Below, in pieces: positions 1 to 5,692 of a stretch of 8,802 bases of DNA; position 1 is the stretch's first letter, and every line of letters begins with the position of its first letter. Location of the stretch: positions 1 through 8,802 of the forward strand of contig JAEMQE010000064.1 in NCBI GenBank assembly GCA_022758945.1. Direction: 5' to 3'. A program made the translations under genes and the position numbers. The notes under the pieces were generated by a model. It saw only the letters and a list, made by a program, of their open reading frames with translations. It was not told the origin of the DNA and did no database searches. This DNA is from Lentimicrobium sp. (GTDB lineage: Bacteria; Bacteroidota; Bacteroidia; Flavobacteriales; Flavobacteriaceae).

Positions 1-609
1 AAAACCAATTATCGTGATTTATTTCCAAAACCTCCCGATTTGGATTCTGCTATTTCGTGTAATGATGTTGGTGTTTTGGGAGTAATTCCGGGTATTATTG
101 GAACAATGCAAGCCATCGAAGCGCTAAAAATCATTACTGGTGTTGGTAAATCCTTGGCAAATAAAATAATTTCATTTAACGCTTTGGAAAATACTTTTTA
201 CGATTTTGAAATTATCTCAAATGCAAACCAATTGGTCGATTTTCCAAAAAACAAAACAGCTTTTTTAAATTATAATTATGATTGGTTTTGTAGCTCTAAT
301 TTAGATGTTGCAACCCTTTCGGTAGAAGACTTTGACGGTCTTAGAACAAAAGAAAAAATCACTATAATCGACGTTCGGGAAAAAGGCGAACTTCCTATTG
401 TCGATGAGTTTTCGTTTCAATTGATTCCTTTGAGTGAATTTGAAAATTTAATTTCGACCATTTCGCAAGAAAATAAAATAGTAGTCTTTTGCAAATCAGG
501 GCAACGAAGTGCAAAAGCCATAAAAATAATTAAAGAAAATTTTCCAAGTTGTCAAGCTTTTAGTTTAACCGGAGGCATTGAGGCGTGGAAAAGTAATAAT
601 AAAATATAA
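1..609 (+). CDS. moeB: MoeB/ThiF-type sulfur-carrier adenylyltransferase with C-terminal rhodanese domain (5' end missing)
   Basis: The reading frame is open from base 1, so the gene starts upstream; the TTG at 40-42 is internal. The 202 visible residues cover the end of an E1-like ThiF/MoeB domain and a complete rhodanese domain. The ThiF part shows the YRDLFPKPP stretch and the conserved Cys (58-60) before a VGVLGVIPGIIGT helix. The rhodanese part (about residues 106-200) has IIDVRE and the active-site loop CKSGQR, with Cys at 490-492. Proteins with this architecture (MOCS3/Uba4 type) adenylylate the C-terminus of a MoaD-like carrier and can pass sulfur to it from the rhodanese Cys. The stop is five bases before moaE, so this is an operon member, and the neighbours favour MoeB over ThiF. 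Oddity: the usual CxxC zinc pairs are absent (see findings). The ATP-binding half lies outside the window, so the exact carrier partner is inferred. Confidence 0.88.
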   Translation, partial: KTNYRDLFPKPPDLDSAISCNDVGVLGVIPGIIGTMQAIEALKIITGVGKSLANKIISFNALENTFYDFEIISNANQLVDFPKNKTAFLNYNYDWFCSSNLDVATLSVEDFDGLRTKEKITIIDVREKGELPIVDEFSFQLIPLSEFENLISTISQENKIVVFCKSGQRSAKAIKIIKENFPSCQAFSLTGGIEAWKSNNKI

Positions 610-614
610 CGAAT

Positions 615-1058
615 ATGAAAGAGAAAAAAAAGCACAACGTATTTGTCAATGGGCCAATAACGCCTGAGTTTATTGCCAATAGCATTGCCAAACACAGCTC
701 AAAAACAGATATTGGAGCTCACGATATTTTTTTAGGCCAAGTCCGAAGCGATTTAATTGATAATAAAACTGTGGTCGCCATCAAATACGAAGCCTATCAA
801 GATATGGCGGACGAACTTTTTCACGAAATTAGAGAAGCTTCGTTTGCCAAATACAATTTAGTCTGTATGCACATTTATCACAGCCTTGGAGTAGTAAAAG
901 CGGGTGAAATAGGTCTGTTTGTTTTTGTTTCATCCAAACACCGTAAAGTAGCTTTCGAAGCTTGTCAGGATATTGTAGAACAAATAAAAGCGATGACTCC
1001 CATCTGGGGAAAAGAAATTTTCGAAGATGATTCTTTTGTCTGGAAAGAAAATCAATAA
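615..1058 (+). CDS. moaE: Molybdopterin synthase catalytic (large) subunit MoaE
   Basis: This 147-residue cytoplasmic protein is close to the usual MoaE length. MoaE with thiocarboxylated MoaD converts cyclic pyranopterin monophosphate to molybdopterin by inserting the two dithiolene sulfurs. Family marks visible are FLGQVR (39-44), KYEAYQDMA (57-65), HSLGVVKAGE (89-98), SSKHRKVAFEAC (106-117) and EQIKAMTPIWGKE (122-134). His109-Arg110 match the conserved HR pair, and Lys125 matches the key active-site lysine (E. coli Lys119). The second active-site lysine right after Trp in E. coli (Lys126) is Gly132 here, with Lys133 next. The ATG at 615 follows the previous stop by five bases, indicating co-transcription and perhaps translational coupling. 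MoaD is not visible and presumably lies upstream or elsewhere. Confidence 0.95.
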   Translation: MKEKKKHNVFVNGPITPEFIANSIAKHSSKTDIGAHDIFLGQVRSDLIDNKTVVAIKYEAYQDMADELFHEIREASFAKYNLVCMHIYHSLGVVKAGEIGLFVFVSSKHRKVAFEACQDIVEQIKAMTPIWGKEIFEDDSFVWKENQ

Positions 1059-1066
1059 TAGCAATG

Positions 1067-1088
1067 TCAATGGCAATTTCAATGGCAA
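1067..1088. repeat. Two direct copies of TCAATGGCAA, 12-bp period
   Basis: Identical 10-mers at 1067-1076 and 1079-1088 are separated by TT. A looser CAATG at 1062-1066 extends the pattern leftwards. They lie just after the moaE stop in the moaE-moaCB spacer. No protein-coding role is seen. It is a short, low-complexity tandem repeat of unknown function. Confidence 0.6.
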
Positions 1089-1116
1089 AAAAATCAATCA
1101 ATTAACTTCTAACTCT

Positions 1117-1138
1117 CACCCTGAGCTTGTCGAAGGGC
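1117..1138. repeat. REP-like intergenic element CCCTGAGCTTGTCGAAGGG
   Basis: The 19-mer at 1119-1137 is bounded by CCCT and AGGG, which can pair, leaving a GC-richer centre than the surrounding AT-rich spacer. From memory, this word and its complement (CCTTCGACAAGCTCAGG) recur in intergenic regions of many unrelated bacterial genomes as a REP-like palindrome. Only one copy is visible in this window, so dispersal is recalled, not shown here. Confidence 0.55.
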
Positions 1139-1154
1139 AACTTTCAATTTCCAT

Positions 1155-1203
1155 TAACTCTAAACTCTAAACAACAAACCCTAAACCACAAACTCTAAAC
1201 ACA
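1155..1203. repeat. Degenerate heptanucleotide tandem repeat (AAACnCn type)
   Basis: From 1162 to 1203 six consecutive 7-base units all begin AAAC: AAACTCT, AAACAAC, AAACCCT, AAACCAC, AAACTCT, AAACACA. A one-mismatch unit, TAACTCT, precedes them at 1155. CTAAAC recurs at 1160, 1167, 1181 and 1195, spaced by 7 or 14. The array ends eight bases before the moaCB start codon, so it forms the immediate leader of that gene. The plus strand has no G from 1138 to 1213. Confidence 0.75.
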
Positions 1204-1211
1204 AACTTCCT

Positions 1212-2123
1212 ATGGTTAATATAACATTCAAATCCAATACTCTTCGCATTGCCAAAGCGCAATCCATTGTCAAAGTCAGTAAAAAAGAAACTATTGACGC
1301 CATTGTCAATAAAACAGTTCCCAAAGGAGATGTTTTCGAAATGGCCAAAACAGCTGGACTTTTTGCCGTAAAACGCACCAGTGATATGATTCCGGATTGT
1401 CATCCGATTCCTGTTGAATTTACGGCGGTTCACTATACTATAAACGACTTGGAAATAAATATTGAAATCGAAGTGCATACTATTTACAAAACAGGAGTAG
1501 AGGTCGAGGCAATGCACGGCGCATCGGTGGTGGCATTAACAATGTACGATATGCTGAAACCTATCGATAAAGGAATCGAAATCCATTCTATCAAATTATT
1601 GGAGAAAAAAGGAGGTAAATCGGATTTTACCGATAGATTCCGCACCGATTTGAAAGCGGCCGTAATTGTCTGTTCCGATAGTATTTCGGCTGGCAAAAAA
1701 TTTGATAGAGCAGGAAAAGCAATTATCCAAAAATTAGAAACTTGCAATGTTGGCATCTGCGATTATTCGATCATTTCGGATGACACGGAAGGAATTCAAG
1801 AAAAAGTCTTGGATTTATATGCACAAAATGTAGACCTTATTATATTAACAGGAGGAACTGGGCTTTCGCCAAGAGATAATTCGCCCGAAGCCATAAAACC
1901 ATTATTAGACCGAGAAATTCCGGGAATTATGGAAGCCGCCCGCAATTATGGTCAAGATCGAACGCCGTTTTCAATGTTATCAAGAGGTATTGCCGGAATG
2001 AAAGGCAAAACACTTATTATGACATTACCGGGTTCAACCAAAGGCGCACAGGAATCTATGGACGCCTTGTTTCCGTCATTGTTGCACATTTTTAGGGTTG
2101 TGGATGGAAAACAACATGAATAG
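1212..2123 (+). CDS. moaCB: Fused cyclic pyranopterin monophosphate synthase (MoaC) and MoaB/MogA-family protein
   Basis: This 303-residue protein has two molybdenum-cofactor domains. Residues 1-139 are MoaC, which makes cyclic pyranopterin monophosphate from 3',8-cyclo-7,8-dihydro-GTP. Visible active-site residues by alignment to E. coli MoaC are Lys38 (KGDV), His64 (DCHP), Glu97 and Glu99 (KTGVEVEA), Asp113 and Lys116 (YDMLK), then KKGGKSDF. Residues 148-303 are a MoaB/MogA fold with TGGTGLSPRD (213-222), PEA (225-227), REIPG (234-238), TPFSMLSR (251-258) and LPGSTKG (272-278). Fusions of this kind are usually named MoaC/MoaB; the second half reads more like an active MogA adenylyltransferase (see findings). 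The ATG at 1212 fits the MoaC N-terminus. No promoter box is seen in the 153-bp spacer, so expression from the upstream moeB-moaE transcript is likely. The stop faces the convergent DUF4407 gene 47 bases away. Confidence 0.93.
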   Translation: MVNITFKSNTLRIAKAQSIVKVSKKETIDAIVNKTVPKGDVFEMAKTAGLFAVKRTSDMIPDCHPIPVEFTAVHYTINDLEINIEIEVHTIYKTGVEVEAMHGASVVALTMYDMLKPIDKGIEIHSIKLLEKKGGKSDFTDRFRTDLKAAVIVCSDSISAGKKFDRAGKAIIQKLETCNVGICDYSIISDDTEGIQEKVLDLYAQNVDLIILTGGTGLSPRDNSPEAIKPLLDREIPGIMEAARNYGQDRTPFSMLSRGIAGMKGKTLIMTLPGSTKGAQESMDALFPSLLHIFRVVDGKQHE

Positions 2124-2170
2124 AAAAGAAGTTATTTTATTGGTGCAATTATTAAAACTAACTGTTTAAA

Positions 2171-3271
2171 TTATAGAGTTTTCTTTTGTTTCTCTACAAA
2201 ACTATGTGCTTGAAGTTCTAATAATTCGGTTGCTTTCTGACGTTGTAGTGTATACAATTCTTTGTCTTGGGCAATATCCTGATACACTTTATCGTGCATT
2301 GATGCGCTGGTTGTTACCAATAAATTGCGTTGGTATTTGTCTTGAGCCAAAGTAGCTTTCAGAGCCGTTTCTAAATCTTCCAGCTTATAATCGTACTCGC
2401 CTTTTGGAGATAATAATTTGGCTATAATTGGCGAAGTTTCGATTGCCAAAAACAGCAACATTATAAATAACGAAGGAATTAAAGGCAGTTTGTCTAATGC
2501 ATTTATTCTCGCCATTAAGCCGTCAAAACCTTCGATTATAGGTTGTGTTTCGGTTACTTTTTTGTCTAAATCAGCTTGCAGTGTTGTCGCTTTTTTGTCG
2601 TTGATTGCAATTTTCGCTAAGTTGGTTTTTCTAAGAGAATCCAGTTCGGCGGAAGCCAAATTATGCTTGGCAATTTTCTCTTTAAAAACAGGTCCTTTGC
2701 CTAATTTCATTGTGCCTTTTGTTCCTTCGGCTTCGGTAATATAAGTTTCGTATAGGGTGTTTACTTCTTTTTCTTTTGCGGTGATTTCAGCTTTCAGGTT
2801 ATCAGTTTCGGCTTTGTTTTTGTCCAAATCTGATTTGAAGTAGTTGGCCACTTCTTTTTTGTTATTCAAAGCCATTGCATTTTTTTCTTTCAACAAAACG
2901 GTGTTGATTTCCTTTTCGAAAATTTTAATTTCCAATGGTTTCGAAATTACGATGGCAATGATTATCGCCAAAACAATTCGGGGACTTGCCTGCAAAAATT
3001 CGCTTCCGAATTTGTCTCTTTTTCGAATGGTAGAAACAATGAATCTATCCAAATTAAAAATAAGCAAACTCCAAACTATGCCAAATCCCATAGCAATAAA
3101 AGGATCGTCAAAAACCGTGAAAAGCGCATAAGAACTGGCAATGAAAGCCATAACGGCGGTAAAGAAAACGGTGGCGCCAATACCGACATATTTGGTTTGT
3201 TCGCTTTCGGAACAACCTTCGAGTAGGTTTTTGTCGGCTCCCGAACAAAGGAGGAAGAATTGTTTTAACAT
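2171..3271 (-). CDS. DUF4407 domain-containing membrane protein
   Basis: This 366-residue integral membrane protein matches DUF4407 proteins, common in Bacteroidota and of unknown function. Hydrophobic segments lie at about 29-50, 57-74, 98-112 and 264-286. Between the third and fourth is a long charged, Lys/Glu-rich stretch (about 118-246) with coiled-coil character. A second helical charged tail follows (290-366). Family marks are LLCSGADKNLLEGC near the N-terminus, NLDRFIVS (73-80) and SKPLEIKIFEKEI (110-122). No signal peptide or catalytic motif is visible. It is transcribed alone on the minus strand, with the pckA terminator upstream separating it from pckA. The ATG start at 3271 is preceded by an A-rich leader. 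Function cannot be given from sequence; a scaffold or sensor role would be a guess. Confidence 0.88.
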   Translation of the reverse strand: MLKQFFLLCSGADKNLLEGCSESEQTKYVGIGATVFFTAVMAFIASSYALFTVFDDPFIAMGFGIVWSLLIFNLDRFIVSTIRKRDKFGSEFLQASPRIVLAIIIAIVISKPLEIKIFEKEINTVLLKEKNAMALNNKKEVANYFKSDLDKNKAETDNLKAEITAKEKEVNTLYETYITEAEGTKGTMKLGKGPVFKEKIAKHNLASAELDSLRKTNLAKIAINDKKATTLQADLDKKVTETQPIIEGFDGLMARINALDKLPLIPSLFIMLLFLAIETSPIIAKLLSPKGEYDYKLEDLETALKATLAQDKYQRNLLVTTSASMHDKVYQDIAQDKELYTLQRQKATELLELQAHSFVEKQKKTL

Positions 3272-3314
3272 AATGATTGATTTTGATTTGATGAAAGATG
3301 CTGATTAGTATCTG

Positions 3315-3326
3315 TTTAACGTTAAA
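3315..3326. other. Perfect 12-bp palindrome TTTAACGTTAAA
   Basis: The palindrome centres 50 bases upstream of the DUF4407 start, next to TAACTTTT read on the minus strand, which is one base off the TAnnTTTG -7 consensus. It could be an operator. A few such palindromes are expected by chance in a window of this size and base composition, so this is a weak candidate. Confidence 0.25.
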
Positions 3327-3366
3327 AGTTACCGATTGTTATAATTTTTCTATTAGATTTATACAT

Positions 3367-3399
3367 AAAAAAAGCCGTTCAAAACGAACAGCTTTTTTT
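3367..3399 (-). terminator. Rho-independent terminator of pckA
   Basis: Two 14-base arms (3367-3380 and 3386-3399) flank a 5-base loop. Read on the minus strand, the arm pairing is complete with one U-G wobble, the stem core is GCTGTTC/GAACGGC, and the 3' side ends in seven T. Read on the plus strand, the same position is a C-A mismatch. This favours minus-strand function, 20 bases past the pckA stop. It also insulates the downstream DUF4407 gene from pckA transcription. Confidence 0.88.
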
Positions 3400-3418
3400 G
3401 AATTTGAATTAAAATTAA

Positions 3419-5020
3419 CTAAACAAGCGGAGCGCCTTCCATAATTTCGGTATTGGCAAATTCTTCAAATTTGGCAAAATTAGCTTTGAATTTTTGTGCT
3501 AATTCTACCGCTTTTATATCGTATAAATTGGAGTCTTCCCAAGTATTTCTTGGATTTAATATTTCACTTGGAACATTTGGGCAAGATTGAGGTTCTGCAA
3601 TTCCAAAAACACTATGATTTACATAATCCACATTGTCTAATTCACCGTTCAACGCAGCAGTAATCATTGCTCGAGTGTATTTCAATTTCATTCTGCTTCC
3701 AATTCCATAAGGACCTCCAGTCCAACCAGTGTTGATGAGCCAAACTTTTACATTGGCATCTTTCATTTTTTTGCTCAACATTTCGGCATATTTTGTTGGA
3801 TGCAATGGCATAAATGGTGCGCCAAAACAAGCTGAAAAATTGGGCTGAGGTTCTGTAACTCCAGCTTCGGTTCCTGCTACTTTTGCTGTGTAACCAGAAA
3901 TAAAATGATAAGCGGCTTGTCCCGGTGTCAGTTTTGAAATTGGAGGTAAAATTCCAAATGAATCTGCGGTTAAGAAAAAGATATTCTTAGGATTTTTTCC
4001 AATCGACCCTTTTTGGATATTATCTATATGATAAATCGGATAACTTACTCGAGTGTTTGGCGTTATGGAAACGTCTTCATAATCTACTTCGTTTGTTCCT
4101 TCTTTGAACACGATATTTTCTAAAATCGCACCTTTTTTTATAGATCTAAAAATATCGGGTTCGTTTTCGTCTGTCAAATTAATCACTTTTGCATAACATC
4201 CGCCTTCGAAATTAAATACAGTATTTTCATTCGTCCAACCGTGTTCGTCGTCGCCAATAAGTTTTCGAGCAGGATCAGCTGATAAAGTTGTTTTTCCGGT
4301 TCCTGATAATCCAAAGAAAATAGCGGTATCACCTTCATCTCCAACATTGGCACTGCAGTGCATTGGCAAAGTATTTTTGAAAACCGGCAGAATAAAATTC
4401 AAAGCTGAAAAAATTCCTTTTTTCATTTCGCCTGTGTATCCTGTTCCTCCAATAAGTGCAATTTTTTTGGTAAAATCTAAAATGGCAAAATTGCTTTGAC
4501 GAGTTCCGTCAATTGCTGGGTCAGCAAGAAAACTTGGAACACAAAGCAAAGTCCATTCGGGTGTGAAATTTTCTAATTCTTCTGTTTCTGGTCTCAAAAA
4601 CATATTGAAACAAAATAAATTAGCCCAAGCAGTTTCGGTAACAACACGAACATTTAGTCTATAATTTGAATCTGCACATACATAAGAGTCTCTCACAAAA
4701 ACTTCTTTATTGGACAAATAGGTGGTTACCTTATTATATAATGCTTCGAAAGCTTCAGCTTCGAAAGGAATATTTATATTTCCCCACCAAACTTTGTCTT
4801 CCGTAATACTGTCTTTTACAATAAATCGGTCTTTTGGTGAACGACCTGTAAATTCTCCGGTATTAATGGCTAATGCTCCGGTTGAATTTTCGATTCCTTG
4901 TCCAGATTGCAAAGTTATTTCGTGCAATTCTTCCGCAGATAATTGATAATGAATGGTTGCGTTTTCGATTCCTAAATTTTTTAACGAAATCGATTTCGTA
5001 AACAAGGCGTAGTTGTCCAT
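3419..5020 (-). CDS. pckA: Phosphoenolpyruvate carboxykinase (ATP)
   Basis: This 533-residue enzyme is full length for the ATP-dependent family. It converts oxaloacetate plus ATP to phosphoenolpyruvate, CO2 and ADP, the entry step of gluconeogenesis in the cytoplasm. Visible motifs are TGRSPKDRF (58-66) for substrate binding, GGTGYTGEMKKG (191-202) with the catalytic Tyr and Lys, His221 in MHCSAN for the metal site, and the P-loop GLSGTGKTTLS (237-247). GDDEHGW (256-262) is the kinase-2/metal motif, and NTRVSYP (322-328) carries the phosphate-binding Arg. All key residues look intact. The ATG at 5020 gives the expected N-terminus and has an A-rich leader without a Shine-Dalgarno sequence. A -7 box lies at 5055-5062 and a strong terminator just downstream. 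The DUF423 gene is 79 bases upstream on the same strand, so some read-through is possible. Confidence 0.98.
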   Translation of the reverse strand: MDNYALFTKSISLKNLGIENATIHYQLSAEELHEITLQSGQGIENSTGALAINTGEFTGRSPKDRFIVKDSITEDKVWWGNINIPFEAEAFEALYNKVTTYLSNKEVFVRDSYVCADSNYRLNVRVVTETAWANLFCFNMFLRPETEELENFTPEWTLLCVPSFLADPAIDGTRQSNFAILDFTKKIALIGGTGYTGEMKKGIFSALNFILPVFKNTLPMHCSANVGDEGDTAIFFGLSGTGKTTLSADPARKLIGDDEHGWTNENTVFNFEGGCYAKVINLTDENEPDIFRSIKKGAILENIVFKEGTNEVDYEDVSITPNTRVSYPIYHIDNIQKGSIGKNPKNIFFLTADSFGILPPISKLTPGQAAYHFISGYTAKVAGTEAGVTEPQPNFSACFGAPFMPLHPTKYAEMLSKKMKDANVKVWLINTGWTGGPYGIGSRMKLKYTRAMITAALNGELDNVDYVNHSVFGIAEPQSCPNVPSEILNPRNTWEDSNLYDIKAVELAQKFKANFAKFEEFANTEIMEGAPLV

Positions 5021-5054
5021 AAATTTATTAGTTGTGTGGTTTAATTTATGCGCG

Positions 5055-5062
5055 CAAAAGTA
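5055..5062 (-). promoter_or_regulatory. Candidate pckA promoter -7 box (TACTTTTG)
   Basis: Read on the minus strand the octamer matches the Bacteroidota sigma consensus TAnnTTTG exactly. It lies 35 bases before the pckA ATG, which would give a leader of roughly 25-30 bases. No convincing -33 TTG is found at the usual 17-23 spacing, so the call rests on the -7 box and position. Confidence 0.6.
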
Positions 5063-5099
5063 GAAAGAATTTTTCAGAAAGAAATTTTTTATCCAAACT

Positions 5100-5486
5100 T
5101 TATGATTTTTTCTTTAAAAAATTCACAAATAAAACGCCCCAAGCCAGTATTAATAGGAGTCCGCCCACAGGGGTTATAAATCCAATTACTTTAAAGTCAA
5201 AGGAGGTAAGGTTATTTGTTGCCAATAAGTAAATCGAGCCTGAAAAGAAAATTACACCAAAAACAACCAAGTAGTAGATGGTTTTCTTTGCTTTTTGAGA
5301 GAGCTCATTAATTGTTCCAATGAACACTAAAAACAGGGCATGATACATTTGATATTTTACTCCGGTTTCAAATGTCGAAAGCTCTTCGATGGATAAAACT
5401 TTTTTAAGAGCGTGTGCGCCAAATGCACCTAAAATGATAGCTAACATTCCAAAAATTGCTCCTGTAGAAATTATTTTTTTGTCCAT
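5100..5486 (-). CDS. DUF423 family small membrane protein (YgdD-like)
   Basis: This 128-residue protein has four predicted membrane helices at about 4-24, 41-58, 68-89 and 99-121. Family hallmarks are GAFGAHALK (20-28) and FETGVKYQMYHALFLV (39-54). DUF423 proteins are widespread inner-membrane proteins of unknown function. The length is normal and the C-terminus ends in a basic FLKKKS tail. The ATG at 5486 is preceded by a T/A-rich leader and a -7 box at 5507-5514. It reads toward pckA, 79 bases upstream of it, but pckA has its own -7 box, so co-transcription is uncertain. No functional link to gluconeogenesis can be drawn from sequence. Confidence 0.92.
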   Translation of the reverse strand: MDKKIISTGAIFGMLAIILGAFGAHALKKVLSIEELSTFETGVKYQMYHALFLVFIGTINELSQKAKKTIYYLVVFGVIFFSGSIYLLATNNLTSFDFKVIGFITPVGGLLLILAWGVLFVNFLKKKS

Positions 5487-5506
5487 TTTTCTATTTTTTT
5501 ACTATG

Positions 5507-5514
5507 CAAATGTA
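5507..5514 (-). promoter_or_regulatory. Candidate DUF423 promoter -7 box (TACATTTG)
   Basis: On the minus strand this is an exact TAnnTTTG match, 20 bases before the DUF423 ATG. The nearest upstream TTG (complement of 5528-5530) gives a 13-base spacer, shorter than the usual 17-23, so the -33 element is doubtful. Confidence 0.5.
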
Positions 5515-5643
5515 TTTCTTATCTAATCAAAGTGAAAGTGTTTTTGAAAATACTTTTTAGTCACCAGATTTTATTTTTGGAGTATTTTATGCCTCCTTAT
5601 TTCTAGAATTTGAAAAAGATTCTATTTTTTAATCAATCACTAT

Positions 5644-5674
5644 TTGTTATAAATACAACATTTATATATATTTG
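5644..5674 (+). promoter_or_regulatory. Bacteroidota-type promoter for the saccharopine dehydrogenase-family gene
   Basis: The -33 TTG (5644-5646) and the -7 box TATATTTG (5667-5674) are spaced by 20 bases, matching TTG-N17-23-TAnnTTTG. Transcription should start near 5680, giving a leader of only about 10-15 bases before the ATG at 5693. This decides the start codon: the in-frame TTG at 5672 sits inside the -7 box and cannot be the translation start. Confidence 0.78.
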
Positions 5675-5692
5675 TGTTATATTTATATAATT

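Noticed and set aside
40..42. TTG as the start of the MoeB-like gene
   Set aside because: The frame is open to base 1, and the upstream residues (NYRDLFPKPP) are conserved family sequence, so the gene is simply cut by the window edge.
2124..2170. Terminator between the convergent moaCB and DUF4407 genes
   Set aside because: Only a weak AAAC/GTTT pairing with a bulge is present; no stable stem with a T tract is visible.
5536..5555. Eight-pair hairpin (AAGTGTTT/AAATACTT) in the divergent intergenic region
   Set aside because: The stem is nearly all A-T with one wobble and is not placed as a terminator. It could be an operator but nothing else supports it.
5590..5607. Five-codon ORF (MPPYF) as a leader peptide
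   Set aside because: It lies upstream of the only plus-strand promoter in that gap, so no transcript is expected to carry it, and it has no regulatory arrangement around it.
5604..5630. TAGAAT/ATTCTA hairpin followed by six T, resembling a plus-strand terminator
   Set aside because: No plus-strand gene ends nearby, the stem is only six AT-rich pairs and the loop is nine bases. A chance event in AT-rich sequence is likely.
5672..5692. In-frame TTG start seven codons upstream of the ATG of the dehydrogenase gene
   Set aside because: The TTG lies inside the TATATTTG -7 box and upstream of the expected transcription start. The ATG at 5693 gives the standard MRKILIIGAG N-terminus.
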